Assembly (NCBI RefSeq): GCF_006439355.1
Contig: NZ_VFTG01000004.1
Span: forward strand, 62,001-126,000
Direction: 5' to 3'
DNA length: 64,000 nt
Source: Mesorhizobium sp. B4-1-3
GTDB taxonomy: Bacteria > Pseudomonadota > Alphaproteobacteria > Rhizobiales > Rhizobiaceae
Within the stretch, counting starts at the first letter, position 1, and each line of letters begins with the position of its first letter. A model generated the notes under the pieces. The model was not told the origin of the DNA and ran no database searches. It saw nothing but the letters and a program-made list of their open reading frames with translations. Position numbers and translations under genes: made by a program. Below are positions 17,012-24,985 of this stretch, piece after piece.

Positions 17012-17043
17012 CCGCCTCAGCGGGCGGTAAAGAAGCTCCGCCC
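17012..17043 (+). promoter_or_regulatory. Possible alternative hairpins in the ABC importer leader
   Basis: The central GGGCGG (17022-17027) can pair with CCGCC upstream (17012-17016) or with CCGCCC downstream (17038-17043), but not both. It lies 48-79 bp before the binding-protein start. Such mutually exclusive pairing is a feature of attenuators, but no leader peptide or T tract is visible, so this is weak. Confidence 0.25.
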
Positions 17044-17090
17044 ACAAGAGCCGCACGGGACAGCGGCCATGACAATATGAGAGGATTATC

Positions 17091-17876
17091 ATGCGTATTG
17101 CACTGCGTATCGCGCTTGCCGCTTCGGCCGCGCTGCTGACACTTGGCGTCGCCCAGGCTCAGGAAAAGACCCTGAGGATCGGCACCGAAGGCGCGTACCC
17201 GCCCTTCAACAACCTTACCTCGGACGGCCAGCTGGTCGGCTTCGACATCGATATCGCCAAGGCTCTCTGCGACGAGATGAAGGTGAAGTGCACCTTCGTC
17301 GCGCAGGATTGGGATGGCATTATCCCGGCGCTCCAGGCCGGCAAGTTCGACGCCATCGTCGCTTCGATGTCGATCACGCCAGAGCGCCAGGAAAAGGTCG
17401 ACTTCACGCACAAATACTACAACACCCCTTCGGCCATCGCCGTACCGAAGGATTCGCCGCTCAAGGGCGTGACCAAGGCAGACCTCGCCGGCAAGACCAT
17501 CGGCGTCGCCACCACGACCACCCACTACAATTATGCTTCGAAGACCTACACGGACAGCACCATCAAGGGCTATCCGAGCAGCCCCGAGGAGCAGGCCGAC
17601 CTCGCCAATGGCCGTCTCGACGCCATCGAGGACGACATCGTCGTGCTGCAGCAGTGGCTGGATTCGCCGGACGGCGCCTGCTGCAAGATCCTCGGCCAGC
17701 CCTCGCCTCAGCCGGTCGAGATATTCGGACCGGGCGCCGGCATCGCCGTGCGCAAGGGCGAGACCGATCTGGTCAACAAGCTGAACGCCGCCATCGACGC
17801 CATTCGCAAGAACGGAAAGTACAAGGAAATCAACGACAAGTACTTCAAGTTCGACGTCTACGGCGCCGAATCCTGA
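17091..17876 (+). CDS. Amino-acid ABC transporter, periplasmic binding protein
   Basis: 261 residues with GAGAGGA upstream. Signal peptide residues 1-23 (AQA cleavage). Family 3 solute-binding fold: LRIGTEGAYPPFNN, GFDIDIAKALCDEM, DWDGIIPALQAGKFDAIVASMSITPERQEKVDFT, and ADLAGKTIGV. It is closest in pattern to the Lys/Arg/ornithine/His and octopine/nopaline group, so a basic or opine-like amino acid is likely. Two permease genes follow, but no ATPase gene. Confidence 0.93.
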   Translation: MRIALRIALAASAALLTLGVAQAQEKTLRIGTEGAYPPFNNLTSDGQLVGFDIDIAKALCDEMKVKCTFVAQDWDGIIPALQAGKFDAIVASMSITPERQEKVDFTHKYYNTPSAIAVPKDSPLKGVTKADLAGKTIGVATTTTHYNYASKTYTDSTIKGYPSSPEEQADLANGRLDAIEDDIVVLQQWLDSPDGACCKILGQPSPQPVEIFGPGAGIAVRKGETDLVNKLNAAIDAIRKNGKYKEINDKYFKFDVYGAES

Positions 17877-17953
17877 TAAGTTAGCCAGGGCGGTGAGGCA
17901 CCCCTCGCCGCCCCTCTCTTCTCCCGGGATCGCCACGGAGACACGACCCGTCA

Positions 17954-18670
17954 ATGCCGGCCCAAAGCATTTGGACACTTCTCAGCTGGGGACCGGACGG
18001 CTGGAGTGACGACATTGCGTCTGGCGTTCTGGTCACCATTGCATTGGCGCTCGCCACATTGCCGATCGGCCTGGTGATCGGCTTTTTCGTTGCCTTCGCC
18101 AAGCAGCATGAAGAGCCGTCGCTCAGGCTCGCCGGCAACATCTACACCACGGTCTTTCGCGGCCTGCCGGAACTGGTGACGCTGTTCCTGTTCTTCTTCG
18201 GCATGCCGCTTCTGTTGCAGTATGTGGTGCGGTTGTTCAATCCGAATGCCACCATCGACGTCAACAGCTTCGTCGCCGGCATGATCGTGCTGTCATTGAT
18301 CTTCTCCTCCTACGCCAGCGAGGTCTTCCTCTCCGCGTTCCGCGCCATTCCGAAAGGCCAATATGAGGGAGGCTACGCCGTTGGCCTGTCGAAATGGCAG
18401 ACGATGCGGCTGGTGATCCTGCCGCAGCTGATACGCATCGCTTTTCCGGGTCTCGAGAATTGCTGGCTGAGCCTGCTCAAGGACACCTCGCTGGTCTCGG
18501 TGGTCAATCTTGCTGAAACCTTGCGCCAGTCCAGTGTCGCGGCGCGCGTCACCAGGCATTCCTTCCTGTTCTACAGCGTCGCGGCGCTGATCTTCCTGGC
18601 ATTGGCCGTCCTGTCGTCGATCGCCACGAGCTACATCCTGCGCTATCTCGGGCGGTGGGAAGCGCGATGA
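17954..18670 (+). CDS. Amino-acid ABC transporter permease (HisQ type)
   Basis: 238 residues with several membrane helices. The HAAT-family permease motif is present: TVFRGLPELVTLFLFFFG near the first half and EVFLSAFRAIPKGQYEGGYAVGLSK, the EAA loop that contacts the ATPase. It is the second gene of the importer, and its stop overlaps the next permease start by ATGA. Confidence 0.93.
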   Translation: MPAQSIWTLLSWGPDGWSDDIASGVLVTIALALATLPIGLVIGFFVAFAKQHEEPSLRLAGNIYTTVFRGLPELVTLFLFFFGMPLLLQYVVRLFNPNATIDVNSFVAGMIVLSLIFSSYASEVFLSAFRAIPKGQYEGGYAVGLSKWQTMRLVILPQLIRIAFPGLENCWLSLLKDTSLVSVVNLAETLRQSSVAARVTRHSFLFYSVAALIFLALAVLSSIATSYILRYLGRWEAR

Positions 18671-19491
18671 GCGTCAGCCAGGCGGTCGCCATCGACAAGC
18701 CGCCGCCGCAAGCGCGCGGCTGGCCGCGAGCCCGCATCCTCGGCTACGCGCTGGTCGGCATCTGGATTCTGTTCGGCGCCGGCATCGTGGCCTACCTGGT
18801 CTATGCCTGGAATCCCGAGTTCTTCGCCAGATACGCGCCGGCCTATCTTCAAGGCTTGGGAACCACCCTGTCGCTGGTGGCGATTTCCATGGTCCTCGGC
18901 GCCATCCTGTCGCTTCCGGTCGCCTATGGCCGCATGTCGAAAAGCCCGATCCTGTCCGGGCTTGCCTATTGCTACGTCTATTTCTTCCGCGGCACGCCGC
19001 TGCTCGTGCAGACCTACCTGGTCTATTACGGCATCGGCTCGTTCCGGCCTGAGCTTGAGACGGTCGGGTTGTGGTGGTTCTTCCGCGAAGCCTTCTACTG
19101 CGGCGTCTTTGCCTTTTCGCTCAACACCGCCGCCTACCAGGCGGAAATCCTGCGCGGCGCCATCGAAAGCGTGCCGCGCGGCCAATGGGAAGGTGCCGCC
19201 TCGCTCGGCCTGCACAAATTGCAGACGTTGCGCAAGGTGGTGCTGCCGCAGGCGATCATCGTCGCGCTCAGGCCCTACGGCAACGAGCTCATCCTGATGA
19301 TCAAGGCCTCGGCGATCGTCGCCATCATCACCGTCTATGATCTGATGGGCAACGCCAAGCTCGCCTACGCGAAGTCCTTCGACATCCAGGCCTATATCTG
19401 GGTGGCGATCGTCTATCTGGTGATGGTCGAGATCCTGCGCCACGGGGTCGAATGGATCGAGCGCCGCATCACCATCCACCTGCATCGCTAG
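18667..19491 (+). CDS. Amino-acid ABC transporter permease (HisM type)
   Basis: 274 residues from the ATG at 18667 that overlaps the previous stop. The N-terminal 30 residues are cytosolic, followed by five or more helices. Motifs: YFFRGTPLLVQTYLVYYG and the EAA loop AEILRGAIESVPRGQWEGAASLGLHK. It forms the heterodimeric channel with the preceding permease. The next gene is an unrelated dehydrogenase, so the ATP-binding subunit must be encoded elsewhere. Confidence 0.93.
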   Translation: MSVSQAVAIDKPPPQARGWPRARILGYALVGIWILFGAGIVAYLVYAWNPEFFARYAPAYLQGLGTTLSLVAISMVLGAILSLPVAYGRMSKSPILSGLAYCYVYFFRGTPLLVQTYLVYYGIGSFRPELETVGLWWFFREAFYCGVFAFSLNTAAYQAEILRGAIESVPRGQWEGAASLGLHKLQTLRKVVLPQAIIVALRPYGNELILMIKASAIVAIITVYDLMGNAKLAYAKSFDIQAYIWVAIVYLVMVEILRHGVEWIERRITIHLHR

Positions 19492-19604
19492 ATCAAGCCG
19501 TTCAGGCCTGCACCAGCCGATGCGGCGCTGCGTGCCTTGACGAATTTTTCGCATGGCCTAGACCTTCCGCCACTGGAAACCGTGTTTTGTTGGAAGGCAG
19601 GTCT

Positions 19605-20474
19605 ATGGCATCGGTTGCATTTCTCGGTCTTGGCGTCATGGGCTACCCGATGGCCGGGCACCTCAGGAACAAGGGCGGCCATGACGTGACCGTTTATAAC
19701 CGCACCAAGGCAAAGGCCGAGCAGTGGGTGACCCAGCATGGCGGCAAACTGGCGCTGACGCCGGCAGAGGCTGCCGAGGGCAAGGATTTCGTCTTCTCCT
19801 GCGTCGGCAATGACGATGATCTGCGTTCGGTGACCACCGGCCCGAGCGGCGCCTTCGCGGCGATGAAGAACGGTTCCGTCTTCATCGACAACACCACCGC
19901 CTCGGCCGAGGTCGCGCGTGAGCTGGACGAAGCCGCGCGCAAAGCGGGCTTCTCCTTCCTCGACGCGCCGGTGTCCGGCGGCCAGGCCGGCGCCGAGAAC
20001 GGCGTTCTGACCGTCATGGTCGGCGGTGATGAGGCCGCTTTCGACGAGGCGAGGCCCGTCATCGACGCTTACGCCCGCATGGTCGGGCTGATGGGGCCGG
20101 CCGGCGCCGGCCAACTCACAAAGATGATCAACCAGATCTGCATCGCAGGCCTCGTCCAAGGTTTGGCCGAAGGCATTCATTTCGGCAAGAAGGCAGGCCT
20201 CGACATCGAAAAGGTGGTCGAGGTGATCTCCAAGGGGGCGGCCGGCTCCTGGCAGATGGAGAACCGCCACAAGACCATGAATGCCGGCAAGTATGATTTC
20301 GGCTTCGCTGTGGACTGGATGCGCAAGGATCTCGGAATCTGCCTGGCGGAGGCCAACCGCAACGGCGCCAAGCTGCCGGTGACGGCGCTTGTCGACCAGT
20401 TCTACAAGGACGTGCAGGATATGGGCGGCAAGCGCTGGGACACCTCGTCGCTGCTGGCGCGACTGGAAAAATAG
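19605..20474 (+). CDS. 3-hydroxyisobutyrate dehydrogenase-like NAD(P)-dependent oxidoreductase
   Basis: 289 residues from the ATG at 19605 with GGAAGG upstream. N-terminal Rossmann motif FLGLGVMGYPMAGHL; substrate signature DAPVSGGQAGAENGVLTVMVGG; catalytic Lys in GAGQLTKMINQ. Length fits the beta-hydroxyacid dehydrogenase family (3-hydroxyisobutyrate, tartronate semialdehyde or glyoxylate reductase). The exact substrate is not clear, and no valine catabolic genes are adjacent. Confidence 0.9.
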   Translation: MASVAFLGLGVMGYPMAGHLRNKGGHDVTVYNRTKAKAEQWVTQHGGKLALTPAEAAEGKDFVFSCVGNDDDLRSVTTGPSGAFAAMKNGSVFIDNTTASAEVARELDEAARKAGFSFLDAPVSGGQAGAENGVLTVMVGGDEAAFDEARPVIDAYARMVGLMGPAGAGQLTKMINQICIAGLVQGLAEGIHFGKKAGLDIEKVVEVISKGAAGSWQMENRHKTMNAGKYDFGFAVDWMRKDLGICLAEANRNGAKLPVTALVDQFYKDVQDMGGKRWDTSSLLARLEK

Positions 20475-20480
20475 GCGACG

Positions 20481-21185
20481 ATGCCTCTGCCCGATCCAAG
20501 CTGGAGCGCCGACGACATCATTGCGCATTTGCGCGCGGTCGGCACCGACGAGAACCGGGCGGGCATGGCGCGCTTCGGCATCAATACGGCAAGCGCGCTC
20601 GGCGTCGGCAATTCGCAATTGCGGCCGCTGGCGCGAAAACTCAAGAAGAACCATGAGCGATCGCTTCTGCTGTGGAACAGCGGTGTCCGCGAAGCCCGGC
20701 TGATAGCGGCCTTCACCGGCGAGTCTAAGAAGGTCGATATCGATCAATGCCGGCGCTGGGCCGCGGATTTCGACAGCTGGGAGATCGTCGACACCGTAGC
20801 GGACCTGTTCGCTGAGACGCCATTCTGGCGTGAATTGATAGACGAGTTCGCCGAAGACGACCGCGAATTCGTTCGGCGCACCGCCTTTGCCATGCTGGCC
20901 TGGAGCGCGGTGCATCTCAAGAAAGAGCCGGACGCGACCTTCCTTGCTTATCTGCCGCTGATCGCGAAACACGCCGGCGATCCGCGCAATTTCGTCCGCA
21001 AGGCGGTCAACTGGGCGCTGCGGCAGATCGGCAAGCGCTCGATGAGCCTGCACGCACCTGCCCTTGCGCTGGCGGAAAAACTGGCGGCATCCTCGGACAA
21101 GGCGGCGCGCTGGATCGGCAAGGATGCGGTGAAGGAACTGACGAATGCCAAACAGCTCGCAAGGCTCGCAGCCGCAAAAATTTGA
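20481..21185 (+). CDS. DNA alkylation repair protein (AlkD-like)
   Basis: 234 residues, all helical HEAT-like repeats of the AlkD glycosylase family, which excises bulky or cationic alkylated bases. The conserved DFDSWEIVDTVAD and NFVRKAVNWALRQIGKR segments carry the Trp and Asp positions typical of the active cleft. It starts 6 bp after the dehydrogenase stop and overlaps the next gene by 41 bp. Confidence 0.9.
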   Translation: MPLPDPSWSADDIIAHLRAVGTDENRAGMARFGINTASALGVGNSQLRPLARKLKKNHERSLLLWNSGVREARLIAAFTGESKKVDIDQCRRWAADFDSWEIVDTVADLFAETPFWRELIDEFAEDDREFVRRTAFAMLAWSAVHLKKEPDATFLAYLPLIAKHAGDPRNFVRKAVNWALRQIGKRSMSLHAPALALAEKLAASSDKAARWIGKDAVKELTNAKQLARLAAAKI

Positions 21186-21723
21186 CCTTTCCGGCGTCCG
21201 CTTTGTCGAGGTGACGCAAGAAACGCGCGGTCGTTTCGAAACGCTGTTCGAGCAGCCCGGCGCGCCGAAATATTGCTGGTGCATGGCCTGGCGCCATTCC
21301 AGCCGCGAGCACATCGAAAACGACGAGAAGAAGCGCATGATGATGGCGCGCATCGATGATGGTACTCCCGTGGGCATCGTCGCCGAGTTGGAGGGCAAGC
21401 CCATCGGCTGGTGCTCGGTTGCGCCGCGCGAGACCTACCGGAAACTGTCAAGGCAGCAGGACGATAGCGAGACCGGCATATGGTCGATCGTCTGCTTCTA
21501 TGTGCCGAGGGCTTTGCGCGGCGGCGGGCTGGCCTCCGCCCTGCTCGATGCCGCGGTCGACCATGCCTTCGGCAAAGGCGCGCGTGCCGTCGAAGCCTAT
21601 CCCGTCGACGAGGCGGCACCCAGCTATCGCTTCATGGGCTTTCGCGGCATGTTCGCCGCGCGGGGCTTCCATGAGATCGGAACCGCCGGCACGCGCCGGC
21701 ATGTGATGCGGCTCAGCCGTTGA
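21145..21723 (+). CDS. GNAT family N-acetyltransferase
   Basis: 192 residues. GNAT core: IVAELEGKPIGWCSVAPRE (strands), then acetyl-CoA loop FYVPRALRGGGLASALLDAAVDHA, and a C-terminal GFRGMFAARGFHEIG. A CWCMAW segment near residue 45 is typical of a subfamily of unknown substrate. The first 41 bp lie inside the 3' end of alkD in another frame, indicating translational coupling. Confidence 0.88.
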   Translation: MPNSSQGSQPQKFDLSGVRFVEVTQETRGRFETLFEQPGAPKYCWCMAWRHSSREHIENDEKKRMMMARIDDGTPVGIVAELEGKPIGWCSVAPRETYRKLSRQQDDSETGIWSIVCFYVPRALRGGGLASALLDAAVDHAFGKGARAVEAYPVDEAAPSYRFMGFRGMFAARGFHEIGTAGTRRHVMRLSR

Positions 21724-21787
21724 ACCCGGACCGGTCAGGACGCTTTTACTCGATTCCGGAAATCGGCTGGCGGAGGATGGAGGGATC

Positions 21788-22360
21788 ATGAACAAGCGGT
21801 TCAAATCATGCGCGACGCTGGCCTCCATGCTGCTGTTCGCAGCCACCGGAGCCGATGCCGCGGCCAATGTCGCGCATATCTTCTGGAAAGATCTGCGCCC
21901 TGCGACGCAAGCGATTGCCGAGGACGCGAACCTGCCGATGATCGCGGCAAAACTGCCCGACCACGGCGAGACCTTGTCGCTCGATCTGCAGGACAAGATG
22001 ATACAACTAGCCGGCTATGCATTGCCGGTCGACCGCGAGGGTGACCTCGTCTACCAATTCCTGCTGGTGCCGTGGACCGGCGCCTGCAGCCACATGCCGA
22101 CGCCGCCGCCCAACCAGATCGTGCTGGTGACGCCAGCGCATCCCTACAAGATGAAAGAGGCCTATGAACCGGTCGCCGTCACCGGCGTGCTGCGGCCCGG
22201 CATGGAGAAAAGCCAGCTCTTCATCCTCGACGGCGTGTCGATCGTCCAGTCCGGCTACACGGTGCGAAAGGCCGAGGTGGCGAGCGTCGACAGCGTGCCG
22301 GACACGGTCACTCTGCCGGTCAACTCGCCGTGGAATTTCCTAAACAAAAAGAAGAATTAA
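21788..22360 (+). CDS. DUF3299 exported protein
   Basis: 190 residues with a signal peptide (1-24, cleavage near ADA). It matches the DUF3299 pattern: LAGYALPVDREGDLVYQFLLVPWTGACSHMPTPPPNQIVLV, followed by PVAVTGVLRPG and a terminal TLPVNSPWN. It is probably periplasmic or lipid-associated; the function is unknown. The gene appears monocistronic. Confidence 0.85.
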   Translation: MNKRFKSCATLASMLLFAATGADAAANVAHIFWKDLRPATQAIAEDANLPMIAAKLPDHGETLSLDLQDKMIQLAGYALPVDREGDLVYQFLLVPWTGACSHMPTPPPNQIVLVTPAHPYKMKEAYEPVAVTGVLRPGMEKSQLFILDGVSIVQSGYTVRKAEVASVDSVPDTVTLPVNSPWNFLNKKKN

Positions 22361-22381
22361 GGCCGATCGGCGCAACCAGCG

Positions 22382-22873
22382 TCACGCCGCGTTCGCGCCC
22401 GATTCCTTGTCCAGAACCATGTAATCGAGCGGAATTTCCGTCGTGTACTTGATCTGCTCCATGGCGAAGGACGACGAGACGTCACGGATCTCGATCTTGG
22501 CGATCAGCCGCTTGTAGAAGGCATCGTAAGCGGCGATGTCGGGCACCACCACGCGCAGCAGGTAATCGACGTCGCCGCTCATGCGGTAGAATTCGACTAC
22601 TTCCGGGAATTCCTGGATGACCTCGGAGAAGCGCCGCAGCCATTCATGGCTGTGCGAATTGGTGCGGATCGACACGAAGACGGTGACGCGCACATTGACC
22701 TTCTCGTGGTCGAGGATGGCGACGCGCCGCTTGATGACGCCCTCTTCCTCGAGCTTCTGGATGCGCCGCCAGCACGGCGTGGTCGACAGGCCGACTTTCT
22801 TGGCGACATCGGCGACCGCGAGCGTCGCGTCCTCCTGCAGGAGGCGGAGAATTTTTCTGTCGAGGCGATCCAT
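22382..22873 (-). CDS. Lrp/AsnC family transcriptional regulator
   Basis: 163 residues from the ATG at 22873 (MDRLDRKILRLLQED); a longer frame to 22954 lacks support. N-terminal helix-turn-helix LAVADVAKKVGLSTTPCWRRIQKLEEEGVI, then the RAM ligand domain (VTVFVSIRTNSHSHEWLRRF, MSGDVDYLLRVVVPD). It probably senses an amino acid. No divergent target is apparent, because the next gene is co-oriented. Confidence 0.93.
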   Translation of the reverse strand: MDRLDRKILRLLQEDATLAVADVAKKVGLSTTPCWRRIQKLEEEGVIKRRVAILDHEKVNVRVTVFVSIRTNSHSHEWLRRFSEVIQEFPEVVEFYRMSGDVDYLLRVVVPDIAAYDAFYKRLIAKIEIRDVSSSFAMEQIKYTTEIPLDYMVLDKESGANAA

Positions 22874-22980
22874 GGGAAGCTCCAGGGGAATAGTTTCCCC
22901 ATAATCCCCTTTATCGGCCCCATTAACAAGAAAGAAATTCTGCCAAAGGCCCAAAAAGCGAGTGATATCTTGCAGGATAC

Positions 22981-23598
22981 CTAATCAATGCGATAGCGGA
23001 TTTCCGATCTCAGGAAGGGCAGCAAATCCATTTCAAACCAGGGATTCTTCTTCAGCCAGCCGGTGTTTCGCCATGACGGATGTGGTAGCGGCAGCACTTT
23101 CGGCATGGACGGTCCATCCCATATGGCGCGCCAGTTCCTGACCGTCTCGGTCAGCGACGGCAGCCGTGTCGTGCCCATATGCCATGCCTGCGCATAACCG
23201 CCGATTGTGAGCACCAGATCGATCTGAGGCATCAGCGCCATCAGCTGCGAGCGCCAGGCCGGCGCGCATTCGCGGCGCGGCGGCAGGTCGCCACCCTTGG
23301 CATCCTGGCCGGGAAAGCAAAAGCCCATCGGCACGATGGCGAATTTTTCGGTGTCGTAGAATTCCAGCGAGGTGACGCCGAGCCAGTTTCTCAGCCGGTC
23401 TCCCGAAGCGTCGGTGAACGGCATGCCCGACAGATGCACCTTGGTGCCTGGCGCCTGGCCGGCAAGCAGGATCCGCGCCGTCGAGGACGGCTGCAGCACC
23501 GGCCGCGGCTCATGCGGCAAAGGCCGACCGCGGGGCTCATCGATGCAGATATGGCAGGCCCGCACCCTTTCGGTAAGGCGCTCCAGCGCTTGTCTCAT
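22981..23598 (-). CDS. Fe-S uracil-DNA glycosylase family protein
   Basis: 205 residues from the ATG at 23598 (a TTG at 23616 is possible). UDG superfamily motif A is GQAPGTKVHLSGMPFTDASGDRLRNWLG, and the late motif is PHPSWRN. Cys15 and Cys18 (CHIC) plus two cysteines in GFCFPGQ and RRECAPAW match the spacing pattern of the 4Fe-4S ligands in family 4/5-type enzymes, so it should carry a cluster. It would remove uracil or a related damaged base. It lies next to a GST on the same strand. Confidence 0.88.
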   Translation of the reverse strand: MRQALERLTERVRACHICIDEPRGRPLPHEPRPVLQPSSTARILLAGQAPGTKVHLSGMPFTDASGDRLRNWLGVTSLEFYDTEKFAIVPMGFCFPGQDAKGGDLPPRRECAPAWRSQLMALMPQIDLVLTIGGYAQAWHMGTTRLPSLTETVRNWRAIWDGPSMPKVLPLPHPSWRNTGWLKKNPWFEMDLLPFLRSEIRYRID

Positions 23599-23626
23599 AT
23601 CGGGCGGATTATCCAATTTCCGTCGC

Positions 23627-24238
23627 TCAGGCCGTCGCGCTCGGCCGGCTTGTCAGCGCCGCGTACCAGCGCAGCACGTTCGCGCATTCCTCCGGCACCT
23701 TGATGCGGGCCGGCTTCATGAAATCGATGGCGATCATGCCGGTGATGTCGGCGACCGAATAGGCATCGCCGGCGGCGAATTCGCGCTCCGCCAGTTCGCG
23801 GTCGAGGAGATGCAGGAAGTCGATCGCCTTCGGCTTGTTGGCCTCTCCCCATTCCGGAATTTGCGGCACTTCCCATTCCTTCATCGCCGGATGGATGTGC
23901 CGGAACGCGGCGGCGACGCTGGCCATCAGGTTCAGTTCCATGCGCCTTTGCCACATCTCGACCTTTGCCTTGCCGAGCGCGCCCGTGCCGAACAACGCCG
24001 GCTCGGGATGCAACTCCTCGAAATAGCGGCAGATGGCGATCGATTCGGTGATGATGGTGCCGTCGTCGAGCTCGAGCACCGGCAGGCGGCGCAGCGGATT
24101 GCGCTGCGCCACCTCTGCGCCGCGATGTTCCAGCGCGCCCATGTCGACGGGCACCAGCGGCACCGTCAGTCCCTTCTCGGCAAGGAAGACACGCACGCGC
24201 CGCGGATTGGGCGCGCGGCCACCGTCGAACAGCTTCAT
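23627..24238 (-). CDS. Glutathione S-transferase family protein
   Basis: 203 residues from the ATG at 24238, which has GGAGG 5 bp upstream. Thioredoxin-like N-terminal domain (APNPRRVRVFLAEKG, RLPVLELDDGTIITESIAICRYF) and helical C-terminal domain (AAGDAYSVADITGMIAIDF). It resembles the GstB/GST-like group of proteobacteria. Substrate unknown. Confidence 0.92.
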   Translation of the reverse strand: MKLFDGGRAPNPRRVRVFLAEKGLTVPLVPVDMGALEHRGAEVAQRNPLRRLPVLELDDGTIITESIAICRYFEELHPEPALFGTGALGKAKVEMWQRRMELNLMASVAAAFRHIHPAMKEWEVPQIPEWGEANKPKAIDFLHLLDRELAEREFAAGDAYSVADITGMIAIDFMKPARIKVPEECANVLRWYAALTSRPSATA

Positions 24239-24285
24239 TCCATCCTCCAGCTTCTCCACCGGATCATAGGGCGCGGGTCCACCCA

Positions 24286-24909
24286 TCACCAGAAGCGAAC
24301 AAATTCGCGCAACGCATCGCCGAACGACGCCAGCGTGCCGTGCCTTCTCTCGACCGGCGCGTCATGATGGCTGTCGCGCCATTGCCGCGGCTCCTCGAAA
24401 GTGCCTGCCCAGATGCCGACCTTGGCCGCTCTCGCCACTGTTTCCTCGGTTTCGAAGTCGCCGAAGGCAACCGCCCATCCGGCCTGCACCTGGGCCCGGT
24501 TTAGGTCGGTGTCGCCCGCCTTGCAATCGCTGAGCAGCCGGCCGTAGCGGTCGCGCTGCCAGCCGCTGCAGGAAACCGGCCTGCCGGCGATCAGCCGCAC
24601 CAGCGACTGCCGCGCCAGCTTGCCGCAGGGATAGTCGGCGCCACCCTTCTGGCAGGTTTGCTGGTATTCCGGAGCGTCGATGCCGCGCATGCGGATGCGT
24701 TCGCTCCCGAGTGTGATCGAATCGCCGTCATTGACGATTGCCGTGCCTTGCTCGTTGCGTGTCTCGAAGCGATCGAGCCGCGCCGCCACCAAGATGAGCA
24801 ATCCCAGCAAAAGGAAGGCAAGCCCATAGTCCAGCAGCGTGCGCCAGAGGCTGCGCGGCGGGCTCGCCGCATAGCGTCGGCGCGGTCCTCGCACCCCGAA
24901 ACGGCTCAT
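24286..24909 (-). CDS. Membrane-anchored thermonuclease (SNase-like) protein
   Basis: 207 residues. One membrane segment near residues 27-44 anchors a staphylococcal-nuclease fold: VNDGDSITLGSERIRMRGIDAPEYQQTC, then RDRYGRLLSDC and LNRAQVQAGWAVAF. The Asp and Arg catalytic positions of the family appear present. It is likely a periplasmic nuclease; the cysteines could form disulfides. The GST gene starts 47 bp downstream. Confidence 0.85.
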   Translation of the reverse strand: MSRFGVRGPRRRYAASPPRSLWRTLLDYGLAFLLLGLLILVAARLDRFETRNEQGTAIVNDGDSITLGSERIRMRGIDAPEYQQTCQKGGADYPCGKLARQSLVRLIAGRPVSCSGWQRDRYGRLLSDCKAGDTDLNRAQVQAGWAVAFGDFETEETVARAAKVGIWAGTFEEPRQWRDSHHDAPVERRHGTLASFGDALREFVRFW

Positions 24910-24985
24910 ATGGCAAACAGTCTCTTAATCATTCGAACGTAGCTTAACGAACTGACAGTCGCTGCGCGCAGAAATTGAAGTCTGT

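Noticed and set aside
19488..21404. 638-codon minus-strand frame across the dehydrogenase and alkD genes
   Set aside because: Antisense to three genes with intact motifs; no domain seen.
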